Shown here piece by piece: positions 41,673-50,276 of a DNA stretch of 64,000 nucleotides. Made by a program: the position numbers and the translations under genes. Under the pieces are notes generated by a model, which was given only the letters and a program-made list of their open reading frames with translations, had not been told where the DNA came from and searched no databases. The stretch comes from Kitasatospora indigofera (GTDB lineage Bacteria; Actinomycetota; Actinomycetes; Streptomycetales; Streptomycetaceae), in assembly GCF_014655955.1 (NCBI RefSeq), contig NZ_BNBO01000007.1, forward strand, positions 160,956-224,955, in the 5' to 3' direction. Positions within the stretch are counted from its first letter, which is position 1. Each line of letters opens with the position of its first letter.

Positions 41673-41972
41673 ATGTCCGCTGCCACCGTCAGCCGCTCCA
41701 CGTCCAAGCGCAAGGCCGCAACTCCCGCCCGCCCACGCCGCCGTCTCGGTCCGCCCGCCCCGCAGCCCCTGCCGCCCGGGCTGCCCCGGGCCTGGTACGA
41801 GGACCACAACCGCCGCCTCAAGGCGATGCGCCTGGCCATCGTCCTGCTCGACTCCGGCAACTACCTCCCGCAACAGGCGACCAACCGCCGCATCCGCTCG
41901 GTCGCGAGCCGGATCGGCATCCACCGGCCTTCGGCGGTGACCTGCCGCGCGGTCAGGTCCCTGCTGGCGTAG
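41673..41972 (+). CDS. Small basic protein with a possible HTH
   Basis: 99 residues from ATG 41673, behind AGGAGG at six bases. A Pro/Arg/Lys-rich tail (SKRKAATPARPRRR) is followed by WYEDHNRRLKAMRLA and a C-terminal segment (RSVASRIGIHRPSAVTCRAV) that reads like a helix-turn-helix. Family not recognised. The AT-rich patch CTAAAATAGG (41621-41630) about 45 bases upstream may be its -10 region (TAAAAT). Confidence 0.65.
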   Translation: MSAATVSRSTSKRKAATPARPRRRLGPPAPQPLPPGLPRAWYEDHNRRLKAMRLAIVLLDSGNYLPQQATNRRIRSVASRIGIHRPSAVTCRAVRSLLA

Positions 41973-42173
41973 TCCTGGTAGGGGGCGGACGCTCCGGGCG
42001 GCCCCGGCGCCCGGCCGACGAGCGCCGTCGCGGCCCGCGGCGTCCGCCCCTGTGTTCTCCGCATCCGTGTTCCCGGCCGTCTTCCCGGGCCGCGCCCCGC
42101 CGGCGCTCACGGCCGGGGTCGGCGGCCGGCCCCGGACAGCCGTCCGGGCCCGGGACGTTCCCGCCCGCCGCCT

Positions 42174-42740
42174 TCAGCCGCGGACCGCGGACCGCTCGTC
42201 GAGCACCCGGAGCGCCAGCTCGCCCCAGCGGATGTTCTCCCGCTCGAAGGCCATCCCGCGCAGCAGCGTCAGATAGGGGCCGACGCGCTCGGCCCCGGCG
42301 AAGTACTGCTCCTCGCTCCGGCCGTTCAGCATCCGGGCCTGGAGCCGTTGGTAACGGGCCAGTTTGGCCGTCGCCCACTCGATCCGCTGCGCCACGGCCG
42401 TCCGGACCGCCCCGAGGTCGCCGACGTCCGCGCACCGGACCTTGACCATCAGCTCGTCGCGGACGGCGGTCGGCCTGGCCGGCGATTCGGCGGTGTAGGC
42501 CCGGACGGCCGCCAGCCCGGCCTCGGTGAGCGAGAAGAGCCGTTTGGTGGGCCGCCGTTCCTGCTCGACCACGCGTGCGGCGATCAGCCCGTCGCCCTCC
42601 ATCCGCTCCAGCTCCCGGTAGAGCTGCTGCGGCGTGGCCATCCAGAAGTTGGCGACCGAGGCGTCGAAGGCCTTGGCGAGGTCGTACCCGGACGCCTCAC
42701 CGTCCAGCAGGGCGGCCATCACCGCGTTGCGCAATGCCAT
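42174..42740 (-). CDS. PadR-family transcriptional regulator
   Basis: 188 residues. The N-terminal winged helix is ALLDGEASGYDLAKAFDASV, then MATPQQLYRELERMEGDGLI and KRLFSLTEAG, all PadR hallmarks. The C-terminal ~90 residues form the VIRF/Vir-type helical dimer domain. Divergent from the NTF2-like gene at 42948. The intergenic region contains an inverted repeat (42915-42932) next to that gene, so it probably represses it. Inducer unknown. Confidence 0.92.
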   Translation of the reverse strand: MALRNAVMAALLDGEASGYDLAKAFDASVANFWMATPQQLYRELERMEGDGLIAARVVEQERRPTKRLFSLTEAGLAAVRAYTAESPARPTAVRDELMVKVRCADVGDLGAVRTAVAQRIEWATAKLARYQRLQARMLNGRSEEQYFAGAERVGPYLTLLRGMAFERENIRWGELALRVLDERSAVRG

Positions 42741-42914
42741 CCGGTCAACCTAGCACCAGGTGGGCGGGCCGCCCGTGGGCCGGCGACCGGTACCCGGCGG
42801 CCCGTCCGGCGCCGGCTCCGGTGTTCGTTCCGGTGCTCGTCCCGGTGGTCGGGGGGCGTCTGTGCGCGGGCTCTGGACACCGGGCGGGCGCACCCGGATA
42901 CTCACTGAAGCACC

Positions 42915-42932
42915 TACTCAATTTGTTGACTA
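42915..42932. promoter_or_regulatory. 18-bp near-palindrome TACTCAA-TTTG-TTGACTA
   Basis: The arms match with one mismatch and lie 16 bases before the GTG of the NTF2-like gene, in an AT-rich patch. A plausible operator for the divergent PadR repressor, overlapping a TTGACT box. Confidence 0.5.
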
Positions 42933-42947
42933 TCGAGAGGTTGGCCC

Positions 42948-43340
42948 GTGCACCCCTTCCGCAAGGCCGTCGAGGCCCGCGACGAGAAGGCCCTCGCGGC
43001 GCTCCTGGCCGAGGACGTCGTCTTCACCAGCCCGGTCGTCTTCAAGCCCTACCCGGGCAAGGCGATCACCGCGGCGATCCTCCGGGGCGCGATGCGGGTC
43101 TTCGAGGACTTCGCCTACGTCCGCGAGATCGCCAACCCGGACGGCCGCGACCACGCCCTGGTCTTCACCGCGACCGTGGGCGGCAAGCAGATCCAGGGCT
43201 GCGACTTCCTGCACTTCAACGAGGCCGGGAAGATCGACGAGTTCACCGTCATGGTCCGCCCGCTCTCCGCCGCCCAGGCCCTCGCCGAGGCGATGGGCGC
43301 GCAGTTCGACCGGATCGCCCAGGAGGCGACGGAGCAGTGA
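42948..43340 (+). CDS. NTF2/SnoaL-like fold protein
   Basis: 130 residues from GTG 42948 with GAGAGG upstream. The alpha+beta cone fold is indicated by FRKAVEARDEKALAALLAED, VVFTSPVVFKPYPGK and GCDFLHFNEAGKIDEFTVMV. Such proteins include steroid isomerases, polyketide cyclases and ligand-binding stress proteins. The region has no biosynthetic partner. Probably controlled by the divergent PadR regulator, as PadR proteins often control detoxification genes. Confidence 0.85.
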   Translation: MHPFRKAVEARDEKALAALLAEDVVFTSPVVFKPYPGKAITAAILRGAMRVFEDFAYVREIANPDGRDHALVFTATVGGKQIQGCDFLHFNEAGKIDEFTVMVRPLSAAQALAEAMGAQFDRIAQEATEQ

Positions 43341-43458
43341 GCGCGGGGCGGCCGTCCGTCCGGACACGGCGGAACGGCCGGGCCGGACCGGAGGCCGCGA
43401 TCTCCCGTCGCGGTGCCACCAGGACGGCGACGGGGCCAGCCCGGGATGCGTGGATCGC

Positions 43459-43489
43459 TTGACTTGAAGTGTGCTTCACCTTGGAGGCT
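43459..43489 (+). promoter_or_regulatory. MerR-type promoter with 19-base spacer and TGAAG-TGTG-CTTCA dyad
   Basis: -35 TTGACT (43459-43464) and -10 GAGGCT (43484-43489) are separated by 19 bases, two more than normal, with the perfect dyad beginning at 43465 inside the spacer. This is the architecture read by MerR-family activators. It lies 59 bases before the SgcJ-like gene. No MerR gene is present in the window. Confidence 0.6.
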
Positions 43490-43547
43490 GGGAGCGTCCC
43501 TCCCCCGGTCGGGAGGGGGCCGCCCGACAGCCACGAGGAGATCCGTC

Positions 43548-44045
43548 ATGAGCCCGCAGATCGCAGGAGTCACCGTTCCCCAGGAGGACGTGGACGCGGT
43601 GGTGGCGCTGGTCGCCGACGTCGAGCACGCCCAGCAGCACGCCCTGCCGGAGGCGTTCCTGCGGCACTTCAGGGCGGACGCGATCTGGACCACCGGGCAC
43701 GGCAGGCTGCTCACCGGCCTGGACGAGATCGCCGCCTTCACCCGCACGGTGCTGCCGCCCACTGCGGACTCGCCCACCACGGCCGGCTACCGGCCCGTCC
43801 ACATCCTCTTCGTCCGTCCGGACATCGCCGCCGTCAAGGTCCGCCAGCGCCCCGTCACCCGCGACGGGGTGTACCTCGACGAGATCTTCCACGGCCACCC
43901 GGACCCGGCCGCCCTCGCCGTCGAACGGCCGGGTGCGCTGCCCGGCACCCCGACCTACTTCCTGGCCAAGGACGACGGCGTCTGGCGCATCGCCGCCGCC
44001 CAGAACACCGTCGTCCAGGACCCGGGCACCCTGGCGGCCGGCTGA
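43548..44045 (+). CDS. SgcJ/EcaC-type NTF2-like protein
   Basis: 165 residues from ATG 43548 with GAGGAG upstream. An NTF2-fold seen in FLRHFRADAIWTTGHGRLLTG and FLAKDDGVWRIAAAQNTVV, as in the SgcJ/EcaC family named from natural-product clusters, whose enzymatic role is unproven. Separate from the NTF2-like protein at 42948 (they share little sequence). A MerR-type promoter precedes it, suggesting response to a small molecule or oxidant. Confidence 0.85.
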   Translation: MSPQIAGVTVPQEDVDAVVALVADVEHAQQHALPEAFLRHFRADAIWTTGHGRLLTGLDEIAAFTRTVLPPTADSPTTAGYRPVHILFVRPDIAAVKVRQRPVTRDGVYLDEIFHGHPDPAALAVERPGALPGTPTYFLAKDDGVWRIAAAQNTVVQDPGTLAAG

Positions 44046-44146
44046 GGCGGCCGCCGGGGCCCGATGCCGGGTCGGCACGTCCGGGCCTCGCCGCCGCGCA
44101 GCACCGCAGCGGCCCGGGCGCCGACCCCGGGCGCCGAGTTTGCGCG

Positions 44147-45484
44147 TCAGCCCTGGCCGGCGACCGCCGTGAGGGTGGCCGGGGTCGGCCCGTCGGGGCG
44201 GACGGTGATGCCGTACGCGGCACCGGCGGGCACCGAGTGGAGCTCCACGCCGTAGGCGGGCAGCAGGTGTTCGAGCAGGACGACCGACTCGCGCAGCGCG
44301 AACTGCAGCCCCAGGCAGGCCCGGGGCCCGAGACCGAACGGCAGGTAACTGCCCGGCACCGCCGGCCGCAGTCCCGCCGTGGTGAACCGCGCGGGGTCGA
44401 AGCGCTCGGGATCCGGCCACAGGGCCGGGTCGCGGTGCGTGAGGTACGGGCAGACCAGCAGATCGGTGCCCGCCTCGACCCGGTAGCCGCCCAGCACGTC
44501 GTCCTCGGTGGCGTGCCGCGGCAGCACCCAGGCCGACGGGTAGAGCCGGAGGGTCTCGCTGACCAGGGCCTGGACGGCCTCGCGGCGCTCCGGCGAGCCC
44601 TCGCCGCCGGCGGCCAACGCCCGCCCACGGGCCTCCGGACGGCGGTCGAGGAGCAGGTACAGCCAGGTCAGGGTGCTTGCCGTGGTCTCGTGGCCGGCCA
44701 CCAGCAGGGTCACCAGCTCGTCGCGGATCAGCCGGTCGGTGTACTCGGGCCGCTCGGCGGCCGCGTCCAGCAGGACGTGCAGCAGGCCCGGGCCGTCGGG
44801 GCCGGCCGAGCCGTCCCGGGCCGCCTCGATCGCCCGGGCGGCGACGGCGTCGATCCGGGCCAGGTCGGCCGCGACGGCCTGCTGGGCGCCGGGCGTGCCG
44901 ACGGGCAGCGTCGGCAGGGCCGCCACCACCGTGCCGACGGAGGCCAGTTCGCGCTCCGTCCCGGCGTCGAGCGGGTGCCCGGTGAGGGAGCGCCAGATGG
45001 TGTCGAGGGCGAAGCCGCGCATCTCCAGGCCGATGTCCACGGGCTGCCCGGTCCGGGCGTGACCGGCCCAGCGCTCGGCCGTCCGCCGGGCGGCCGCCTC
45101 GATCCGCTGTTCGTGGCGGCGCATCCCCGTACCCGTGAACTGGGCCTGCAGCACCCGCCGTTGCTGCTTCCAGGCCTCGCCGGTGGCGGCCAGGACGCCG
45201 TCGCCGATCAGCAGCCGGGCCCGGTGGGACCGTTTCACGTACTGGTCCGGCCGCTGCGCCAGGACCCGCAGGGCGGCCGCCGGGTCGGTGACCAGCACGG
45301 TCGGGTCCGGCCCGAGCCGGACGGCGGCGACCCCGCCGAGCCGCTGGCGCACCTGGGTCAGCAGGTCGACCAGGTCGGCGCCCCCGGAGCGCCACCGCTC
45401 CACCAGGGCCGGGTCCGCCTCGGGGACGGGCGGTGCTCCCGAGGGGTTCGGGGGGACGGGTGCGGGACTGGCTTGGGTGGCCAC
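44147..45484 (-). CDS. Cytochrome P450
   Basis: 445 residues from GTG 45484 (AGGAGA upstream; the frame continues but without a better start). I-helix oxygen motif AGHETT, ExxR in VSETLRL, and heme Cys390 in FGLGPRACLG. It is soluble with no N-terminal membrane anchor, as in bacterial P450s, and needs ferredoxin partners, which are not encoded here. Similarity to the CYP102/CYP197-like group (GSYLPFGLGPRACLGLQFAL) suggests hydrophobic substrate, but this is a guess. Divergent from the FHA-flavin gene, sharing a control region with SARP-like repeats. Confidence 0.94.
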   Translation of the reverse strand: MATQASPAPVPPNPSGAPPVPEADPALVERWRSGGADLVDLLTQVRQRLGGVAAVRLGPDPTVLVTDPAAALRVLAQRPDQYVKRSHRARLLIGDGVLAATGEAWKQQRRVLQAQFTGTGMRRHEQRIEAAARRTAERWAGHARTGQPVDIGLEMRGFALDTIWRSLTGHPLDAGTERELASVGTVVAALPTLPVGTPGAQQAVAADLARIDAVAARAIEAARDGSAGPDGPGLLHVLLDAAAERPEYTDRLIRDELVTLLVAGHETTASTLTWLYLLLDRRPEARGRALAAGGEGSPERREAVQALVSETLRLYPSAWVLPRHATEDDVLGGYRVEAGTDLLVCPYLTHRDPALWPDPERFDPARFTTAGLRPAVPGSYLPFGLGPRACLGLQFALRESVVLLEHLLPAYGVELHSVPAGAAYGITVRPDGPTPATLTAVAGQG

Positions 45485-45943
45485 CGGTCTTCTCCTGTTC
45501 GGCCGCCGGGGGTCGTTCCTGACGGAGCGTCGACAGCTCGGACTGTACGCGAACCGGCGCGACCGGTGACAGCCCGCCCGACGCCCCCGCCGTACCCCGG
45601 TGCTCTGGCGTCCCATCCGAAGCAGTGATCGCGGCCGGCTTGCAACCATCGTGCAACTGGTCTGCAACTTCCCGCGTCATGACCTTGCGCGCGGCCGCCC
45701 ACTGCCACAACCCTTGGACCGGACGCCGATCCGGCGCCCGGCGTCCCTCACGCCGAACCGCTTCCCCCGCAGGCGCATTCACCAGCGGTCTCGCGCCCGG
45801 ACGGCCCGCCGTCCGGCCGCGCGAGCCTACCGAAGACCGTCCACCACAACGATGTTGGCGAGATGCGTCCGGCAGCCCGGGCGGGCCGCCGGTCCAGGCC
45901 CGGACACGGCCGAGCACCCACAGACTCAAGGAGCGGAGTGACG
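45485..45943. other. 459-base divergent control region, P450 versus FHA-flavoprotein
   Basis: No gene supported. It contains three heptamers at 11-base spacing (45640-45668) and an AT-richer stretch around them. AAGGAG at 45928-45933 serves the downstream gene. Frames that cross it lack start signals. Confidence 0.5.
45640..45668. promoter_or_regulatory. Three direct repeats (T/G/C)TGCAAC at 11-bp period, SARP-box-like
   Basis: TTGCAAC (45640-45646), GTGCAAC (45651-45657), CTGCAAC (45662-45668). Heptamer direct repeats spaced 11 bases, followed 8 bases on by a -10, are how SARP activators recognise promoters. The base 8 after the last repeat starts TCATGA, a poor -10. A SARP gene lies 2.1 kb away (47784). 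Which promoter they serve is not decided. Confidence 0.55.
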
Positions 45944-47824
45944 ATGCCAGCTGCGATCATCGGGCGCGAGGGGCCCCTGGCCGGACGGCGGTTCCCGATC
46001 GGCAGCAAACCGGTCACCTTCGGCCGCAGCGCCGACAGCGGCGTGGTGATCGCCAGCGGGAGCGCCTCGCGGCTGCACGCCGAGGTGGTCCGCGACGGTG
46101 ACCGGTACATCCTGAAGGACCGGGGGAGCCGCAACGGGACGCTGGTGAACGGCGTCCCGGTGACCTCGCGGGTGCTCAACCCCGGTGACCTGATCACGAT
46201 CGGCGGCGAGGTCTTCGCCTTCGAGGTCGCCGACTCGATGGAGACCATCACCGAGGTCTTCAGCCTGCCGCCCGCCCCGGCGGAGCCCGTCCTGCACGTC
46301 ACCGTCTCCGGCGGCGGGCCGGTGGGCCTGGCCTTCGCCCTGCTGCTGGAGCACCACCTGGGGCGGCGGGTGTCCGTCACCGTGCACGACGGCCGCTGGA
46401 TCCAGGACGGTCCGCGGGTGGTCTGGAAGACCGAGGCGCAGGGCAACGTCCGGCGCCAGCAGGTGGTGACCGTCCAGAGCCGTCAGTTCCTGAACCTCCC
46501 GGAGGAGGTCCAGGCCCGGCTGTTCACCGCGGAGGCGTTCTCGGAGATGTGGCCGGCCGGGCCGGACTCCATCCGCGGCTTCGGCCCGCGCAACATCCGG
46601 ATCGCCCATGTCGAGGACGTCCTGCTGGAGATGGCGAACGAGAAGGCGGACCGGATCCGGCTGGTGCCGGCCAACTTCGACCCGGCCGAGCAGCGCGAGG
46701 AGGTCGCCAAGGGGCACGTGCTGGCGATCTGCGAGGGCGGCCGCTCCAGGACGCGGGAGTTCTTCACCGACAAGTTCGGCACCCCGGACACCTCGATCTA
46801 CTCGCTGGAGGGGCGGCACGTCCAGGACATCGTGCTCGGCCTGCGGGTGAAGTCCGGCCTGTCGGACCCGACGGCCGTCCTGCTGACCGTCGCCCAGAAC
46901 CGGTTCCTGCTCAACTCGCTGCGCGGCGAGGGCTTCCTGAACATGCGGCTGACCGACGCCGAGGCCCGCGAGGTGATCGGGGTCGACCCCGTCCGGCAGG
47001 TCTTCGAGCAGTGCGTCGCCTCCCGGCCGTGCCTGATGGGACGGGACGAGGAGGGCGACTTCCGCTGTTCGACCCACGGCACGCTGTTCCTGCCCGCCCT
47101 GGTCAAGGGCTCCGCCCTGTGGAAGAGGGTCCTGGAGGGGCTGGCCCTGTTCGGCGTCACCGAGGACAACCTCAGCGCCGTCACCGGGTTCCGTCTCGAC
47201 ATGGTGCAGCGGCCGCGGTTCACCGCCCACCTCTACTCCGCCACCGCCAACACCCCCGGGACGTACGGGTTCCTGCTCGGCGACGCCGCCAACGCGATCC
47301 ACTTCTGGCCGGGCCGCGGCCTCAACAGCGGCCTGGCGTCGGCGATCTCGCTCGCCCGCTCGCTGAACAACGCCTGGCGCGGCCGGTCCTTCCGGGACGC
47401 CGACTTCGTCCGGCACGAGGCGGCGATGTCGATGCTCCAGTACCGGCACAAGAGCCGCGCCTGGAACGCCATGGTGACCACCGACCAGCAGGGCGTCACC
47501 TGCGCCATCAAGGACCGGATCGCCCTGAGCATCGAGGAGGGCCTGCCGGAGGGCGAGGACGGCTCGGCGGACCGCGAGGCGCTGCTGGACCAACTGCGGC
47601 AGATCAGGGACCGCCTGGCGCCGCGGATCGCCGGCATGCCGGACGACGCGACCCTGCGCGAGCACCTGGGGCAGCTGAAGGCCGAGACGGTCCGGACCCT
47701 GCTGGCGAGCGGCGCCTGGGACACCTTGACGGTCGGCGGCGAGGAGGTCGACATCGACATCTTCTACCGGGAGGGCCCGCCGCTCACCGGGGCGAAGGCG
47801 CTGGCGCCGGTCCGACGGCCCTGA
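45944..47824 (+). CDS. FHA domain fused to FAD-dependent monooxygenase-like enzyme
   Basis: 626 residues from ATG 45944 (GTG 45938 closer to AAGGAG is an alternative). FHA domain about 1-90: FGRSADSGVV, SASRLHAEV, GSRNGTLVNG, the residues that bind phosphothreonine. From about 110 a flavin hydroxylase fold: VSGGGPVGLAFALLLE (FAD site), then QQVVTVQSRQFLNLP, and GDAANAIHFWPGRGLNSGLASA (the FAD/ribityl GD motif). No redox partner is needed. FHA suggests docking onto a Thr-phosphorylated protein, so the oxidase activity may be localised or gated by Ser/Thr kinases. Confidence 0.88.
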   Translation: MPAAIIGREGPLAGRRFPIGSKPVTFGRSADSGVVIASGSASRLHAEVVRDGDRYILKDRGSRNGTLVNGVPVTSRVLNPGDLITIGGEVFAFEVADSMETITEVFSLPPAPAEPVLHVTVSGGGPVGLAFALLLEHHLGRRVSVTVHDGRWIQDGPRVVWKTEAQGNVRRQQVVTVQSRQFLNLPEEVQARLFTAEAFSEMWPAGPDSIRGFGPRNIRIAHVEDVLLEMANEKADRIRLVPANFDPAEQREEVAKGHVLAICEGGRSRTREFFTDKFGTPDTSIYSLEGRHVQDIVLGLRVKSGLSDPTAVLLTVAQNRFLLNSLRGEGFLNMRLTDAEAREVIGVDPVRQVFEQCVASRPCLMGRDEEGDFRCSTHGTLFLPALVKGSALWKRVLEGLALFGVTEDNLSAVTGFRLDMVQRPRFTAHLYSATANTPGTYGFLLGDAANAIHFWPGRGLNSGLASAISLARSLNNAWRGRSFRDADFVRHEAAMSMLQYRHKSRAWNAMVTTDQQGVTCAIKDRIALSIEEGLPEGEDGSADREALLDQLRQIRDRLAPRIAGMPDDATLREHLGQLKAETVRTLLASGAWDTLTVGGEEVDIDIFYREGPPLTGAKALAPVRRP

Positions 47825-50060
47825 CCCCGCCGGGGCTGCCCCCTGCCCGGTCCTGACCCTGCCGGCCCCGGCTCCCGGCTCGCCCGGACCGGGCGGGGGC
47901 CGGGGCCGGTCCCGTCGGCGCCGGGTCCGGCACCCCGGAGGTGAGGGCCGCCGGTGCGGCCTGGGCCACCGGCGGCGCGAACGGCGGGCGGACGCCCTCC
48001 GGGAGCGCCGCGTGCTTCGCCCCCGCCCGGTGGTAGTGGTCGAACAGCCGGACGGTGGCGGCGCGCCCGACGGCCTCGCCCTGCTCGGCCAGCAGCTCCG
48101 CGCCGAAGCTGCGGACCAGCCCGGACTGCGCGTGGTGGCCGGGGGACACCTCGGTGAGCAGGTGGTGGTCCGCCAGCGCGGCCAGCGCCCGGCGGGCCCG
48201 CGGCCGGTCGCAGTCGAGCAGCGCGGCCGCCGAGCCGGCGTCCACCGGGCGGCCGGGGTGCACCGCCAGCAGGCCGAGCAGGTGCGCGGCGTCCCAGGGC
48301 AGGTGACGGTAGGTCATGACCAGCCGGCTGCGCAGGCCGGCCGCGCCGGGGGTGTCCAGCGTCTGCAGCCGGGTGCGTTCGTCGGCCAGCGCGGCCGCCA
48401 GGGTGGCCGTGCTCCAGGTCGGGCGGGCGCAGAGCCGGGCGGCGGCGGTCCGCAGGGCGAGCGGCAGCCCGTCGCAGAGCGCGGCGAGCCGCCGCACGTC
48501 GACGGCGCCGGCGCCCGTACCGGTGCGGGCGTCCGCGTCCGCCCGGGCCGGCGTACCGGTTACGGCCGGTCCGGGCCCGCCGGGCGGCAGCAGCCGGTCG
48601 AGCAGCGCCACCGCGTCCTCCTCCGGCAGGGGCCCGAGCTGCAGCAGGGCCGCGCCCTGGGTCACCGTCACCTCCTCCAGGGTGGCGCGGGCGGTGATGA
48701 CGGTGACGCAGTGCGGCCCGGCCGGGAGCAGCCCGGCGACCTGTGTCGCGTCCCGGGCGTCGTCCAGCACGACCAGCAGCCGGCGCCGGCCGGCCTCCCG
48801 CTGGTAGAGCGCGGCCCGGGCCGGCGACTCGTCGGGAACCGCGGCCGCGGGGACGCCCAGCGCGCGCAGCAGCGCTCCGAGCACCTCGGCGGGCGCGGCG
48901 GGGCCGGCCGGGTCGAAGCCGCGCAGCGGGACGAACAGCCGGCCGTCCGGGAACCCGGGGGCCTGCCGGGCCCAGCTCACGGCGGTGGCGGTCTTGCCCA
49001 CGCCGGCCGGGCCGGTGACGACGGCGATGCCGCCGCCGGCCGGCCGCGGCCCGTGCAGGCGGTCCAGCCACCGGTGGGCCTCGGCCCGGCCGACCAGGTC
49101 GTCCGGCAGCCGGGGCAGCGCGAGGCCGGCGGCCGCGGCGCGGTGGCGCTCGGGTGCCGCCGGCCGCTCCGCGACGGGCGGGCCGCACCCGGTGTCCGGT
49201 CCGGGGGCCCGGCCGGGGTTCCCCGCCGTGCTCCGGTCGGTGGCCGGTTCGCTGCCCCGGCCGACGGGGCGTTCGGTGGCCCGGCCGGGGGCCCGCCGGG
49301 CGGGCAGCGGTGGGCCCCCGCCGTCCGTCCCCAGGGCGGCGCGCAGCGCGTCCCGCAGGGCGGGGCCCGGTGCGATGCCCAGCTCCTCGTCCAGCCGGCG
49401 CCGGGCGTGGTGGTAGGCGGCCAGGGCGTCGGGCGCGCGGCCGTCCTGCACCAGGCAGCGCATCAGCAGCGCGACGGCCGGTTCGCGCAGCCCGTCCGTG
49501 CGGACGTAGCTCTCCAACTCCGGTACGGCCGCCGCGCCGAGCCCGAGCCGCAGCTGCCGCTCCGCCCAGGCGGCCAGCACCCGGGCCCGGGCCTCGGCGA
49601 GCCGGGCCGCGAGGTCCCGGCAGAGCGGCGTGTCCGCGAGGTCGGCCAGCGGCAGGCCGTACCAGAGGTCGAGGGCCTGCTTCAGCAGCAGCGCCGCCGA
49701 GCGGTCGTCACCCCCGGCGGCCTCGGCGCGGGCGGCCAGCGCCTCGAACCGGCACAGGTCGATCTGCTCCGCATCGCCGGTGAGGAGGTAGCCGGGTGCC
49801 CGGGTGCGGAGTTCGAAGGCGCTGCCGTCCAGGGCCTTGCGCAGGGCCGCGACGTGCCCCTGCAGCGCGGCCCTGGCCCGGGCCGGCGGCTCGTCGCCCC
49901 AGAGCAGGTCGAAGAACCGGTCGAGCGGGACGACCCGGTCGAACTCGACGGCCAGCAGGGCCAGGACGGACCGCTGTTTCGGCCCGGCCACGGTGGCGGG
50001 AACGCCCGCCGCGGTCCGTAGTTCGATCGGCCCCAACAGTCGTATGCCCACGCCGTCCAC
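47784..50060 (-). CDS. SARP/AfsR-family regulator with NB-ARC ATPase
   Basis: 758 residues. OmpR-like winged helix at about 5-95 (GPKQRSVLALLAVEFDRVVPL, RRALQGHVAALRKAL-like), then the BTAD helical domain (95-245, LCRDLAARLAEARARVLAAW). An NB-ARC module from about 320 has Walker A GPAGVGKTATAVSW and Walker B LLVVLDDARD. The TPR tail of full AfsR is missing. SARPs activate secondary-metabolite genes by binding 11-bp direct repeats. Start GTG 50060; GTG 50051 (VGIRLLGPIEL) is nearly as good. Its 3' end overlaps the converging flavin gene by 41 bases. Confidence 0.92.
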   Translation of the reverse strand: MDGVGIRLLGPIELRTAAGVPATVAGPKQRSVLALLAVEFDRVVPLDRFFDLLWGDEPPARARAALQGHVAALRKALDGSAFELRTRAPGYLLTGDAEQIDLCRFEALAARAEAAGGDDRSAALLLKQALDLWYGLPLADLADTPLCRDLAARLAEARARVLAAWAERQLRLGLGAAAVPELESYVRTDGLREPAVALLMRCLVQDGRAPDALAAYHHARRRLDEELGIAPGPALRDALRAALGTDGGGPPLPARRAPGRATERPVGRGSEPATDRSTAGNPGRAPGPDTGCGPPVAERPAAPERHRAAAAGLALPRLPDDLVGRAEAHRWLDRLHGPRPAGGGIAVVTGPAGVGKTATAVSWARQAPGFPDGRLFVPLRGFDPAGPAAPAEVLGALLRALGVPAAAVPDESPARAALYQREAGRRRLLVVLDDARDATQVAGLLPAGPHCVTVITARATLEEVTVTQGAALLQLGPLPEEDAVALLDRLLPPGGPGPAVTGTPARADADARTGTGAGAVDVRRLAALCDGLPLALRTAAARLCARPTWSTATLAAALADERTRLQTLDTPGAAGLRSRLVMTYRHLPWDAAHLLGLLAVHPGRPVDAGSAAALLDCDRPRARRALAALADHHLLTEVSPGHHAQSGLVRSFGAELLAEQGEAVGRAATVRLFDHYHRAGAKHAALPEGVRPPFAPPVAQAAPAALTSGVPDPAPTGPAPAPARSGRAGSRGRQGQDRAGGSPGGVRAVGPAPAPSPR

Positions 50061-50276
50061 CCTACTGGCCGTCGCACCGGATTCCGGTCACGGATGGTCG
50101 CAGGGCGGTCGCGGGCCGCCCGCCGGGCCGTCGGCCCGTCGGCCGGACGGCCCGTCAGGCCGCCCGGTCCGTGGCCCGCGCACGGCCCGCGCCGGCCGTG
50201 GCCGGATCACGGCCGGCGCACCGGAGCGAACCGGCGGGGCGGAAGGATCCTGCCGAGCAGTCGTGTTGACCGAGCA

